From NCBI GenBank assembly GCA_032717465.1, contig CM064684.1:156001-220000 (forward strand): DNA of 64,000 nucleotides, read 5' to 3'. Numbering within the stretch: position 1 is the stretch's first letter; each line of letters starts with the position of its first letter. The notes beneath the pieces are model-generated. The model did no database searches. It was not told where the DNA came from and saw only the letters and a program-made list of their open reading frames with translations. Positions 1-10,936 of this stretch are shown one piece after another. Source of the stretch: Coenobita brevimanus (Eukaryota; Arthropoda; Malacostraca; Decapoda; Coenobitidae). The position numbers and the translations under genes were made by a program.

Positions 1-366
1 AGTACTTGAGCAATAAATCCCAACCACTCCTTGGATATAAACCTTCACTGGCTCAATCCGATTGGAGCACAATAATTACCCACTAAACCACCAGGTGCCA
101 AAATTTGGTTATGTGGTTACCACCCAGTGTAGTAAATGGTTTCCTGGTGTACAGAAAACCATTTGGCTTGTCACTCAGTGCAAAGTCATCCACAGGCAGA
201 AGGAAGAGGAAAGAATGAAAGACAGAAGAGGGAGTGCAGAGTCACCCGCAGGCAGAACGACAAGGAAAGAATGAAGGAAAGAAAGACAGAAGAAGATGGA
301 AGGAAAGGGGGATGGAGGAGAGGACAGGGCAGACACCCGACAGCAGCACAAATTGAGTGAGTGGAT
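1..366 (-). mobile_element. SINE-type repeat, cut by window edge
   Basis: Reverse copy of the 48.2-48.7 kb element lacking its tail end, which lies beyond the left edge. The tRNA-like head reads on the minus strand across 98-40 (CCTGGTGGTTTAGTGGGTAA), and the purine-rich 5' part ends at GAGTGAGTGGATGG, near 366. Confidence 0.65.
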
Positions 367-1744
367 GGCTTTTGACTGCATAAATTCTGTTAAGTCAACA
401 CTGGCATTTGTAATAATTTCAAAACTATTTTCAATATTCTCTCCTGATTTCAGAATTCTCCTAAAACATCACAATTCACATTTCATTTTACCATATCATA
501 AAGTGCATGACAACTCATGCAAAACTAGTATAGATAAATATCTTGCTAGATATCAAAATACATCATAGTTTTTTTCTCATTAATGACATCACATGACTGG
601 TGTTTAATGACTGTTTTTGTTGCTATTGTGGTTCCTTGGTCAACTAGATGTGAACCTAATGGACTAGAGGAAATGTGATCATTTCAGTTGGAAGCTTCCT
701 CAGTTCTTTTGTAGAAACTATGCTGAATGTCTGTCTGTGCTCCAAAAGTGATGTGTAGGAGATGAGTATTGCATTTCGCAGCATATATGACATGTACTGT
801 GTATGACGCACTCTAATTTTGGAAGAGTAAGTCTAAGGAAAAAAGTTATTGACTCCTAACCAACACCCACTAAAACCTTTGCTTCATACAGTCATATTCA
901 CACAAATGCACACTCATCTTTCAGTATCTCCATTCAGTACTATTCATTAGTTATAATTTCATTATTTCTAAATAAAAGCAATAGCTAGTGAAAATCTGTA
1001 CCACAGTCATAAATTTAAATACTGCACTACAAATTTCTTCTGTCCAATCTTCAACTTCTTTAATGAGTTTGAACCAGGTTGGTTTGTATATACAGTACAT
1101 ATCCATCTCTCAGTGCCTCTGTTCAACACCATTCATCAGTCTACACTGTAAAAGCGAAAATGTATGGTATAGCTAACAGTCATACATGTGTACAACAGAC
1201 CGTGCTTCTGTCCACCCTCCTTCTTTTCTGCTGATCTTGACCCAGCTGGGTTTGTCCTCAAGTCACCTGACTGCATGTAAAATACCCACGTTTCATGAAA
1301 AGCATACATAAAATCACAAAAAATAAAGGTCAATAAAAAGTTACAAGCACTTGTTCCTCCTAAAAATCCATGCTTGCATCGAGAACTTTCAGCTATATTC
1401 ACCAGCAGACACAGGTGGCACCACCGTCAGTATGGGTTTGTCCTTAAGTCATTTGATTGTGTTAAATGTATAGAGTCAGCATGATTCATGCAAAGAGAAT
1501 ACAAAATCACAAAAAAATACAACCAATAAGAAGCTGCAAACACTTGTTCATCCTAAAAATGCATGCTGGAACTGAGGACTTTCAGCTATGCTTACTAGCA
1601 GACATTAGGTGGCAGCATTGTCAGTATGTAAACAGAGTTGTGGTTGTCCTTGAAGTTTTTCGTAAATGTTCTGAGTATACATTCAAGTTCATGTTTGTCA
1701 CAATTTATCAACAGTTTTAGTTTAATTAAATAATCTATCTATCT
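367..1744. other. No gene seen
   Basis: AT-rich sequence between two SINE-type repeats. Apart from the 1248-1630 duplication I see no coding frame, RNA gene or recognisable element. It lies downstream of RELCH exon 4 in transcriptional sense and is presumably RELCH intron. Confidence 0.6.
1248..1630 (+). repeat. ~186-bp tandem duplication
   Basis: GGGTTTGTCCTCAAGTCACC (1248) recurs as GGGTTTGTCCTTAAGTCATT (1434). The whole ~186-bp unit, including AAAATCACAAAAAATAAAGG and TCCTAAAAATCCATGCTTGC, is present twice at roughly 80-85 percent identity by eye. Confidence 0.75.
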
Positions 1745-2248
1745 ATTTATCATCCAAGCCTACGTTGCCCCATAAGGAGCATAGGAGCCCTGGGCTAGGC
1801 AAGTTGGTCCTGACATTTAAGATAAGAGGGACCAGCCTCACTCATCCCTGAGTGACATTACATGAGCAATCAACCCCAACCACTCCTTGGATATAAACCT
1901 TCACCGGCTCAATCTGATTGGAGCACCGTAATTATCCACTAAACCACCAGGCGCCAAAATCTGGTTATATGGTTACCACCCAGTGTAGTAAATAGTTTCC
2001 TGGTGTGCAGGAAACCATTTGGCTTGTCACTCAGTGTAGAGTCACCCACAGGCAGAAGGAAGTGGAGAGAATGAAGGAAAGAAAGACAGAAGAGGGAGTG
2101 TAAAGTCATCCGTAGGCAGAAGGACGAGGATAGAATGAAGGAAAGAAAGACAGAAGAGGATGGAAGGAAACAAGGATGGAGGAGAGGAAAGGGCAGACAC
2201 CCGAGAGCAGCATTACATTGAGTGAGTGGATGGTAGGCACCCCCACCT
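1745..2248 (-). mobile_element. SINE-type repeat
   Basis: Full-length reverse copy. The tail end at 1749 (CATCCAAGCCTACGTTGCCC) abuts a CTATCTAT tract. The tRNA-like head is at about 1960-1895 and the element ends near GAGTGGATGGTAGGCACCCC. It is about 500 bp and very similar to the copies at 4.85, 41.5 and 60.3 kb. Confidence 0.68.
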
Positions 2249-2739
2249 CCTTAATTTTATTGTATATTCTACTAGTGCTATGCAGTTTATAAGATAAAGG
2301 GGGTGGGAATGCATCTTATATGTTCAAATATTAGGTACCGGTACATGTGATCTGAGATGACAGTTGGCATTCCAGTGTGAACATCACCCGCCTCTGCTTC
2401 AGTACCAACACAAAATACAACTCACAAATAATCCAATCTTACCTAAATGTAGCATAATTATGTTGACTGAACTTTGACAGTAACACGATCTAAAACAAAA
2501 TACAACTCACAATCCAACATTAGTTAAGGTAACTGCAGCAACACAGAGTAGCATCTACAGCAGCTATGTGCTTTTGTGATGTTCCATCTTACAACTTCCA
2601 CAGCTTTTCCAGTGGATTATGTTTGTTTTGAGGTTACCAGTTGTACTTTGCTACCAGTAGTTTTACTTTTTTTTTTTTTTTTTTTTTTTACATAAAGAAA
2701 GTGTCAGAGAGATTTACCCATATTTTATTGTCTATTTAT

Positions 2740-3300
2740 CTACCTATCTATCTATTGCCAGATGCCTTCATCCCAAAAAGGGTGGCCAAACACAGATCAC
2801 ATTCACACATTCATGCCACCATTCTTTGCCATCAGGCTGCCCTCACTCATATACCTTTCCATCACATCCTTTCATCTCATCTTCATTCTCCCCTTTCCCT
2901 TCCCCACCTTCACCTCACTCACACACACACACACACACACATTTTCTTAGTCAATCTCTATACATGGCCAAACTTTCTCAAGGAACTTCTAAATCCTTTC
3001 CAGCACATCCACATCAACACCACAATGCTCCTTTACTTCTTTGTTTGTCTGTCTCTCCACATCATGCCACATGCTCCTCTTAAATAACTCATTTCCACTT
3101 CCCTCACTCTCAATTTCCATCATTGCCACAGAGTCCAAACTTTATTTCTATACACTAAATTGGGGCTCACAATACTGTCATGCAACAACTTCTCTACATC
3201 CATGCTCTCTTCCTTATTCCTTACAAGTACCCTCAATGTGCAGGCAACCTTCCTGCTCTGGTGTACTTTTTCTTGCACTCTTACTGTTATCTAGAATAAA
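2740..3300 (-). mobile_element. Family B retrotransposon 3' fragment, heavily decayed
   Basis: Reading minus, the end near 2740 carries the family B terminus (GGCATCTGGCAATAGATAGA). Upstream parts resemble the VYVSEVEGG/HVERM coding region with many stops. A (CA)n tract at 2922-2942 has grown inside it. No intact frame remains. Confidence 0.55.
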
Positions 3301-3333
3301 GTAAAGGTGAATTAGCATCAAGACACAGCTCAC

Positions 3334-3602
3334 CTCTCCTGGACTGAGATTTTCCTTTTGGCTTCTTCTAGCTGTCTCTGCATCTCAGCCATCTGTCGCT
3401 GGGCACCAGTGGCTTCTGTAGTGTGGGTGGCATGAGGAATGTCTGTGGTGGTGTGAGGGATGTCTGTGATGGGTGTAGGGCTGGTGGTCTGTGTGGCTGT
3501 GGTGATCAGGGGAGACCGAGAATGGCCAGTGTCTCGGAGGAGGTGCACCAGGTTTGGGGGTCGGCTGGTGTTGAGCCCCACGTCATCCCAGTGCTCAAAG
3601 TC
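3334..3602 (-). CDS. RELCH: RELCH exon 4 (post-LisH segment, Thr/Pro-rich insert, coiled coil)
   Basis: Internal exon of 269 bp encoding residues 204-292 plus two bases (exit phase 2). The acceptor TTGTGTAG ends at 3603 and the donor GAGAG|GTGAGC at 3333. It opens with DFEHWDDVGLNTSRPPNLVH, the conserved continuation of the LisH region. A Thr/Pro/His-rich low-complexity stretch follows, carrying an imperfect internal repeat (TDIPHTT, TDIPHAT, THTTEAT). It ends with a charged coiled coil (AQRQMAEMQRQLEEAKRKIS). The gene must continue: the HEAT repeats that make up the C-terminal majority of RELCH are absent. No acceptor with a convincing continuation was found in 1-3300, so the remaining exons are presumably beyond the left edge. 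Confidence 0.87.
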
Positions 3603-3774
3603 CTACACAAGCAGCCAAATACAATGAGTCCTCATTATCTTCTTCAGAACAGTGATGTCAGTTTTCATTTTAATCATCATACCACCCAACAATTTCATAT
3701 AACAATTTGACTCTAGTACTGAAATGGTTAATGAAGGTTATATCTACTGTAATCTCTTTAGTTCAAAATGGCCC

Positions 3775-4255
3775 TTCCATTGTTGTTGTTGTTGCTGGGT
3801 AACCCAGTCTGTCTGGCCAAGTAAACCCATCAACCACAGGGAGGCAACTGCAGGGCCATCCCATGTAGTGAATTAATGATCCCTTGTGGCAGACAGAGCC
3901 TCAGCACAAGAAGGCACAGGTAAAAGTGTGAAGATTTGGTTCCTGGATGGACACTGCATTTGCATCTTCCCACAGAGTTAACAAGGGCACAATAGTCGGC
4001 AGTACATCACCCTGTTATCTGGTTAAATGGTTACCATCCAGTGCTGTAAATGGCCTGAGTTACAGGAAACCATTAGGCTTTTCACTCAGTGTAGGGCCAC
4101 CTGAAGTGGAGAAAGGAGTAATACAAAGTGACAGGCATGATGGAAGAAATAGGAGAAGAGGGCAGACAGAAAAAAAAAAAATATAATAAAAAATAAATAA
4201 TAAAAGTGAAGGATGTGGATGATGGTCACCACTACCTACCACCTCCTCTGGGTTG
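3775..4255 (-). mobile_element. Variant SINE-type repeat (subtype 2)
   Basis: Shares the block TGGTTACCATCCAGTGCTGT and CACTCAGTGTAGGGCCACCT with the main repeat but has a different left part (GTTGCTGGGTAACCCAGTCT, CAACCACAGGGAGGCAACTG). Similar variants are at 30.15 and 53.36 kb. Confidence 0.5.
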
Positions 4256-4334
4256 ATGATAATTGTTTGGAGATGGCAAAATATAAGATATAGATGGCAT
4301 CACACTCTAAAGGGGTTAAGCTGTTTCACTTTAA

Positions 4335-4590
4335 GATGCTGATGAATTATTACATCATCATCATCATCATCCGGACCTCCTTTCCCACCCAAGGGCAGGG
4401 TGAGGAGTAGCATTGTCCAGACAGCCCTAAATTGCCCAATCGCTCTCTGGGAATCTCTAACTAACTTTCCTACAAGTGATATCGGACTTATATCCCCCTC
4501 TAGCTTCCGGCTGAAGTGTGTGGGCATACGTGTGCATATGTCTGTGCGTGTGTATATGTCAGTCACATTTCCAGCACATGATCAGGAGTG
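4335..4590 (-). mobile_element. Family A 3'-end fragment in RELCH intron 3 or flank
   Basis: (ATC)n at 4352-4370 is joined to CCGGACCTCCTTTCCCACC and then the CCAGACAGCCCTAAATTGCC core. This is the reverse complement of the family A 3' UTR, diverging after about 180 bp. It lies between RELCH exons 3 and 4. Confidence 0.6.
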
Positions 4591-4847
4591 TTTGGCATTC
4601 TTGATTCGTCTAAGTAAAGGGGATGTGTAGTTGTCTCTTCCTGGAGAACTCAGACATAACTACCTGTTTTACATATTGTTACCTATGGCTATATAGTTAC
4701 ATACCATAGTTACATGGTGTATTGTGTTATATTATGCCAACACATTTACTTCAGCGACATCATCGGCAGCCAATCAGCAGCTGCAAGTCAAACACACCCT
4801 ACTTCCCCCATACATCTCAGGTGCACAGGTCAATCAAATAGACTATA

Positions 4848-5272
4848 GTCATCCATTCACCATCCAATCCTATACTGCCCCATGAGGAGCGGAGGCGCCC
4901 GGGGTTAGGCAAATTGGTCCTGACATTTAAGATGAGAGTGACCAGCCTCACTCATCCCTGAGTGGCATTACCAGAGCAATAAACCCCAACCACCCCTTGG
5001 ATATAAGCCTACACAAGCTCAATCTGACTGGAGCACCTTAATTACCCACTAAACCACCAGGTCCCATAATTTGGTTATATGGTTACCTCCCAGCATAGTA
5101 AATGGTTTCCTGGTGTACAGGAAACCATTTGGCTTGTCACTCAGTGTAGAGTCACCCATAAGCAGAAGGAAAGGGAAAGAATTAAGAAAAGAAAGAGACA
5201 GAAGAGGGAGTGTAAAGTCACCCATACGCAGAAGGAAGTGGAAAGAATGAATGAAAGAAGACAGTAAATACA
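4848..5272 (-). mobile_element. SINE-type repeat in RELCH intron 3
   Basis: Reverse copy beginning CATCCATTCACCATCCAATC. It contains the tRNA-like head near 5068-5000 and the purine-rich arm to about 5272, 22 bp short of RELCH exon 3. It therefore lies close to that exon's donor site, whose +3 T is non-consensus. Confidence 0.66.
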
Positions 5273-5293
5273 GTAAATGTAATAGCTTCTAAC

Positions 5294-5469
5294 CTGGTCG
5301 TCATTTTCATCAGCAAATGTTATGGCCGTAAGCTTGTAGGAGTTGTTGACGAGGTACTCATTAACCAGGAAGTTGAGGGTTCGCTGCTCATGCGGGCGGA
5401 TGGAGGCCAAAGGAGCAGCTTTAGGGGGGGCCTCATCCTTCTCTTGCTCCTCTGTTGATGGCTTAGACT
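5294..5469 (-). CDS. RELCH: RELCH exon 3 (LisH motif)
   Basis: Internal exon of 176 bp encoding residues 145-203. The acceptor CCCCCAACAG ends at 5470. The donor is GACCAG|GTTAGA, a slightly non-consensus +3 T. Entry phase 1 agrees with exon 2; exit phase 0 agrees with exon 4. Residues 145-168 are a Glu/Lys/Pro linker. Residues 175-200 (TLNFLVNEYLVNNSYKLTAI, then TFADEN) are a textbook LisH motif with the L-x-x-x-I/V-x-E-Y-L...Y-x-x-T-A-x-x-F pattern, a dimerisation module. The sequence continues as DENDDQ and then DFEHWDDVGLN in exon 4, the most recognisable stretch of RELCH and the main reason for the name. Confidence 0.9.
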
Positions 5470-5559
5470 CTGTTGGGGGTAGAGCTGTAAGTGCTCAAGC
5501 AATAAAAAGAAATACAGTATGGACATTACTCACAAAGTATTGATATTTATTCTAAAATA

Positions 5560-6000
5560 CAGTATTAATAAGTATTCAGTGTTAGGCTAAATTTCAATGC
5601 TGTAGTACGATATATTCTTTCGAGCTGAATGGGTTTTGTTCACGCAGTTTTGCCAGTCGTATCCTCAGCAGGAATCCGTTCAGATGCATTCCAAATGCCC
5701 GTGGTATCGTCGGCAATTTTACCATGTTACTGTTCCAATTAACCATCGTATCCTCGGCAAACCTCGTATGAAGTGCCGTGTGAATAAGTTTTGCTTAGCC
5801 TGTCTTCAAACTCGACGCGTGATAGCAGTCTTGGGGTGCGTGATAGCATGTATGGTTGTGATTTGATGTGGGCGCGATAGCAGATAAACGCGATAGAAGG
5901 GGGTTGAGTGTATAAGAATTTAGTCCGATAGCCCCTTGATTCTGATAAAAGCGAATTCCGGTCTACTGAAGTCTGTTATGTCGAGGTTTTACTGTATATA
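5560..6000. mobile_element. Possible Tc1/mariner-Tigger (pogo-like) remnant
   Basis: The right end, TATGTCGAGGTTTTACTGTA at 5977-5996, is the terminal-inverted-repeat style of pogo/Tigger transposons. The preceding AAAGCGAATTCCGGTCTACT and the GATAGCAGTCTTGGGGTGCG-type motifs (CGATAGC repeated at 5818-5895) support a CpG-rich, GC-balanced relic unlike the AT-rich intron. No transposase frame survives. The left end is not identified with confidence. Confidence 0.4.
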
Positions 6001-6164
6001 AAACTATAAAACACAGCTTTACGCTATCTCGATTCTTCCTCACTTCCAACGTCCATGTTGAAACATATAATAAACCACTTACATCACTCACCACCAAATT
6101 CTTAATAACTTCTTGGCACAAACTGTCACTCTATCCAGCTGATTCCAAAACAAGTCTTCCTCTT

Positions 6165-6201
<37 letters not shown>

Positions 6202-6816
6202 GTGGGAAAAAAAATTAAATACTGGACCCAGCAAGCTACTGTACAGAAGCCTGGAAAACTATGCCTGAAAAATTAAAGGTTCAATGTATGGGGAACAGAC
6301 AGATTCTGTGAATCTTCCACAGATAACTAATGGTGTACAGTGAATGAAAGAAGGGAAACACCAGTTTTTTCCTCAACAAAGAAGTGACCAGAAAAGGGAA
6401 AAGGTTGTGAATGAACAGGTGTTGTATGCAGGTCAATGTGAATACAGCAGCTACATACAACTAATTCATCCATGAATTTAACGTGTGGGAGGAAAACACA
6501 AGGAGACTTAAATTCTCCATTTCTCTATTATTTTGGACCACACAGAACCCATCCTCAATCCAAAATGTCAGAATGATAAAGAGTTCACCCTCCTATTTCT
6601 CTGATGTTCTGGACTACACAAGACCCATACTCAAAGACTTTTTGTAGTACAAAATGCTAGACAAATTAATGACTTAAGTTCCTTCCTATCTTTTCTTCTC
6701 ACCCACTTTATCCACCTGTCACTATGAATCAGTCACATGCATTCTCCCATGTAATTCTCAGTCAAACCCTGCTTCCCCCATCAATCCACCATCTTGGTCT
6801 GAATCCACATTCTCAC
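5995..6816. other. RELCH intron 2: nothing recognised
   Basis: AT-rich intron with a poly-T run at 6167-6199, which may be the reverse poly-A tail of a decayed retroposon. No open frame or repeat family is recognised. Confidence 0.5.
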
Positions 6817-6978
6817 CTGTAGCCTGTGTAAGGTTGGCTCGCAATGCTTGGATGGTCTGTCGTGCCTTCCGCAGTTCAAATTCCAGCACCGCTATCCTCT
6901 CATCTGCTCCGCCTTCACCATCCTCGCTCAGTCCACCCCAGTCTAATGAATCCAGTGTTGTCTGGCTGGATGATCGTG
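6817..6978 (-). CDS. RELCH: RELCH exon 2 (acidic linker and coiled coil)
   Basis: Internal exon of 162 bp. The acceptor CTCCACAG ends at 6979 and the donor ACAG|GTGAGA begins the intron at 6816. Entry and exit are both phase 1, so it is frame-compatible with exons 1 and 3. It encodes residues 91-144: a Ser/Asp/Gly-rich linker, then an amphipathic heptad-like helix at about 116-142 (DERIAVLEFELRKARQTIQ), matching the short coiled coil expected between the N-terminal domain and the LisH motif in RELCH. No in-frame stop occurs in the exon, although the surrounding intron has many. A skipped-exon isoform would also keep frame, because the length is a multiple of three. Confidence 0.85.
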
Positions 6979-7582
6979 CTGTGGAGAATGTAACCCCTTC
7001 AGTTCAATGACAGAATTTACCATTTCATTTTTCCCATCTTCTGATGACTTCACTGGACATATGGATATGTTTTACTGAAGGGATTTATTAAGGCTATACC
7101 TATCCCAACTAGGTCAAAAAGTTTTCTCTACCTGAATAAAGTCACAAATAAACACGAAGAATCAAGCAATGAATACATCTCCGGAGTCAAGGATTTACAA
7201 CCTACTGTCCTATCTACATGCACCTACTGGTTGACACCGCATCCTGCAGAGGATGGCTTAAAAAAAAAAAAAAAAAGTTTCAGCATATTTTTCCCTCTAT
7301 ATAGTAGTAATCCCACCCCATCTCACCCCACTTTCTCACCCTAAATTTGGTGTACTTCTGTTCACATCCTACTTTGTCACCAAGGTCAAGTCCCAACGAT
7401 AAGAAGATTAGGTTCAAAGAATGGCAAGATTAGGTCTGAAGGATCTGATTTCACTGTTAGCTCAGGTTGTTTAGATATGGGTTGGGTTGGGCTTGGCTGA
7501 TTTTCCATTCCATCAATTCTGACAAATAGTTTGATTAGGTCCAAAGGACACCAAGGTTAAATCCAAAGACATATACTATTAG
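6979..7582. other. RELCH intron 1, proximal part: nothing recognised
   Basis: Unique-looking intron sequence with a poly-A run (7260-7276). Nothing further is supported before the family B retroelement at 7583. Confidence 0.5.
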
Positions 7583-8690
7583 ATGAATTTTATCTACCTA
7601 TCTATGGCCAGGCACCTTAATCCCTTATGGGGCGGCAACAAACAAATTGCCTTCATGTCACCCTGTCCCCCACCATTTCGATGTCCTTTCCCCTGCTCAC
7701 ACCCCTCTCTCTCATATACCTCTCCACTCCATCCCTCCATCTCATCCTTGGTCTTCCCCTCCCTCTCCCCCCCCAACCTCACTCACATACACTCTCCTTA
7801 ATAGTCTCTTGCTCTCCATCCTCTCCACATGACTAAACCACCTCAATGTATTTTTCCTAAAGCTTTCTATCACATCCACATCCCCACCATAAAGCTCCTT
7901 CACTTCCTCATTTGTCAGCCTGTCTCTCCGTGTAACTCCACGTGCTCCTCTCATATAACTCATTTCCACTGCCCTCACTCTTGTGTCCTTCCAACACATA
8001 TGTTAAAGTTGGTATCACAATACAGTCCTACCATGCAGCAACTTTTTTACTTCCATGCCCACTTCCCTATTTCTATCACTGCTTTCAAAGAACCAGCAAC
8101 CTTTCTTCCTTGTTGTACCCTTTCAAGCACTTCATTCTCTTAGCTTCCATCCTTACTCAACATACTACCCAAGTACTTAAATGCACTCACATTTTCTATT
8201 TCTTCACCATCCAACCTCATTGTACATTCAATGACTTCATTTCTCTCGAAAACCACAACTTTACTCTTCTCTACATTCACCTTTAGATTTCGTTTCTTTC
8301 ACACACTCCCACTCATATACCAAGCCTTGCAGTTCCTCTCTGTCTTCACTTAACAATACAGCATCATCAGCAAACAACAGAACAGGAAGTTTCCGAACAC
8401 TGCCCTCTTTCGTTAGGGCCACTCTAACATCCACCTCCCTACCTTGTATCTCTTTTATAACCGCATCCATATACAGACTGGACAACCATGGAGACATGAC
8501 ACATCCCTGTTTTAATCCAACAGTCAGACAGAAAAATTCACTCAGTTCACCATCCACATGCACTGCAGACTTAATGCCCTCACATGTACTCTTCACAACA
8601 TTCAACAGCTTCCCACTTACTCCATAAGCTATTTTCCTAATAATTTCCACATTCCTTGTCTATACTTTCTGCCAAATGCTTTCTCCAAAT
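7583..8690 (-). mobile_element. Non-LTR retrotransposon remnant with TAGATAGA-type 3' tail (family B)
   Basis: A minus-strand RT relic in RELCH intron 1. An open piece at 8650-8264 reads IAYGVSGKLLNVVKSTCEG, GLKQGCVMSPWLSSLYMDAV (RT block with a P-W where P-L/F is usual) and LLFADDAVLLSEDREELQGL (catalytic FADD). After frameshifts, a piece at 7999-7745 reads VRAVEMSYMRGARGVTRRDR, LRWFSHVERMESKRLLRRVY and VSEVGGGE. The 3' UTR then ends in GGGATTAAGGTGCCTGGCCA and a short TAGATAGGTAGATA tail (reading minus). It contains multiple stops and is non-functional. It is distinct from family A in sequence and tail. Confidence 0.8.
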
Positions 8691-8699
8691 CTAAGAAGG

Positions 8700-9266
8700 C
8701 AGCATACAACTTCTTTCACTTCTCTAGAAACTTTTACACTAAAGACCTTAGGATCAATATCCGATCTACACAGAGGACACCAGTAATCTGGTGCATGGAT
8801 TTTTTTTTTTAATTCATTTGTTTTTCCTTCCTCTGTTCTGTAATTTAAAAAAAAAAAAAAATCAGTTTCAGCAGTACGGTAGGTAAATATATACATTTTT
8901 TTAAGAGGTGGTCCCATATCTCCTTATGGATTACCCATGAAACAACTCTACTGATATATAAAATGTACCGTAATCACTCTACCAAAACACTTTAAACACC
9001 TTACAGTCATAATTTTTGTTTTAAAAAATGAAAACGATAGGCGGTAAACATTTCTCATGATCCCAAAATTTTTAACATGTGATCTTTGTGCCTGAGAAAC
9101 TAAAGAGGATTTTTACTTTGGTGCCTGTAATAATTAATGTGAACAGGGATGAAATCTGTACCGGGTGGGTAGACTAAATACCAAGAATGAAACAAAACGG
9201 ATGTCCTCGCGTTCAAAGGGGCAGGCTAACATAATATAGAAATAGATGTCAAGTTTTGTGACTTAC
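8700..9266. other. RELCH intron 1, distal part: nothing recognised
   Basis: Contains poly-T (8801-8811) and poly-A (8848-8861) runs. No gene or known repeat is seen. Confidence 0.5.
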
Positions 9267-9537
9267 GAAGTGCAAGCGCTGGGTCTGTGAGGGTCCTGGT
9301 GGTATACTGCTCGAAGTTGGCCGGGTTGGAGAAGTAGTCCCGCAGTCTGGGAAGCTCCAGTCCCGCCTCCACCAGCTCCGTGTGCAGCTCCAGGGCCGTC
9401 AGGAGTAACTTCTCCTGCAGAAGTTTGCCTGCCACGTCGTCCCATGATAGACCTGAGTGTCGTTCTCGCTTCCTTGCTTCTGTGGGAGACAAAACTTGAT
9501 CTGCGACACCCTCATCTGTCGTCCTCGTCTCCTCCAT
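9267..9537 (-). CDS. RELCH: RELCH exon 1 (N-terminus, start codon)
   Basis: First coding exon of a gene running leftwards over 9537-3334 and off the window. RELCH is a cytosolic adaptor known from vertebrates to bind Rab11 on recycling endosomes and OSBP at the TGN, promoting non-vesicular cholesterol transfer. The ATG is at 9537-9535. An upstream in-frame GTG at 9546 is not a likely eukaryotic start. This exon encodes residues 1-90, including the conserved N-terminal segment with LLQEKLLLTALELHTEL, followed by LPRLRDYFSNPANFE. It reads like the RELCH N-terminal helical region. The donor is C|GTAAGT (intron begins at 9266), leaving phase 1, which matches the next exon. Codon use is GC3-rich, unlike the AT-rich flanks. 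The family call comes from recognition of exons 1, 3 and 4 together; no alignment was run. Confidence 0.87.
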
Positions 9538-10370
9538 AGTAAACACTGACTTGGATACGAGCTTAAAGTTTTTGTGATGTTTAATTCTTTAGAGGAGAAC
9601 GAGTAAGCATTGCTTTCTAACTGCATATTTAAATGCATATAATCTGCTCAATTTAATATAGGCATCTCATAAGATTAGTTTCACTCACAAGTAACAAGCT
9701 AAAATATTTTAGATCCTTTTTTCCGCATGACAGTCATGAATAATAAGGTTTACTTGGTACATTCTTGCTAAGGTATGATATAAGAACTGATAACATATTC
9801 ATGATTTTACTGGATGCCTTATGAATATATACTTCTGGCCTACAAATAATGATGAGTAATAGTATATTAGCTGCAGGCTATTCGTCATGACTATGGTGCT
9901 AGGACAAGAAAAACGAAACTGTCATCATGCCATAACCTCTTCAGAAGGCAGGGACGCTTGGTTCACTGCCTCATATTGTAGGATGGGCGGGACAATTCTG
10001 CCTTCCTCAGGATTTCCTTAATGATGCAGAGGTGGCCGACACTTCACGTCACCTCCTAGCCTTGCTGAGTCACAGGATCACCTCCAGAAGAATACATGCC
10101 TAAGAGACAAAGCCTTAATATGGTGACAAGCAGATGACTGACAAAATACATAAGCATATTGTTCTTGTTACCGCCGGAGATTACATCAGCTTAGGAGTGA
10201 CTTCTTGTCGTTCAAGGTGATAGTCACATCTGCTTAGGAACTTCGTAGCACCTCATCCTAACTATTTTATTTGGTTCTGCATATGGCAAACCGTTATTCA
10301 TTTGCTTGTTATTTACGTGATTAATGTAGATCTTAAACATACATAAACAAAATACAGTATAATTGAAATG
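9538..10370 (-). other. RELCH upstream region
   Basis: Holds the RELCH 5' leader and promoter by position. No TATA box or initiator at a convincing spacing from the ATG at 9537 was found, so the promoter may be TATA-less or separated by a non-coding exon. No other gene is seen. Confidence 0.45.
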
Positions 10371-10374
10371 CGTG

Positions 10375-10520
10375 GCTTGCAAGACAGTGCCCCCGGAGAC
10401 GATGTGAGGGAAGAACAACATAGTGCCCCCAGAAACACGGTGAGAAAGAAACAGTGTAGTGCCCCCAGAACCGCAGCGAGAGAGGAACAGCCCAGTGTCC
10501 CCAGAAACACACCGACACCC
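10375..10520 (+). repeat. ~36-bp minisatellite
   Basis: About four copies of a unit built on AGTGCCCCCAGAAACACGG and AGAGAGGAACA, starting GACAGTGCCCCCGGAGACGA. Both strands are open because of the repeat; the apparent peptide repeats (FLGAL / APRNT) are artefacts. Confidence 0.65.
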
Positions 10521-10569
10521 CTACCCGGACCCCACGGAGTAGCCACACCCATACAGGGGACCCAGTACT

Positions 10570-10785
10570 CTCTTCACCTTAACTTGGCCAAGATTTTCGT
10601 CCTTTTGCGACATGTTTTATATATCTCAGTGGAAGAAAAGGACAATACCACGGCTCTACATCCTTTCCATAGCATTCTTCACGTGAGTTTCATATTCCAG
10701 TGTTATTCTCTTGTTATAACTCAGCTTGCAGGGGAGAAAGATGGTAACTGTTGGCTAAGTTAGAAAATAAACACTATGAAAAGTA

Positions 10786-10821
<36 letters not shown>

Positions 10822-10882
10822 TTTAAGTGGCAAAGGAGATCCCGTAGCACCTCCTCCACAGCGATTTATTTTTATGCATCCT

Positions 10883-10936
<54 letters not shown>

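Noticed and set aside
8660..8917. 85-codon minus frame with LKKMYIFTYRTAETDFFFFL
   Set aside because: Contains poly-A/poly-T encoded runs and no domain; intronic.
9538..9546. Upstream GTG start for RELCH (MFTMEETR)
   Set aside because: Non-ATG initiation is unlikely in an animal gene; the ATG three codons downstream is used.
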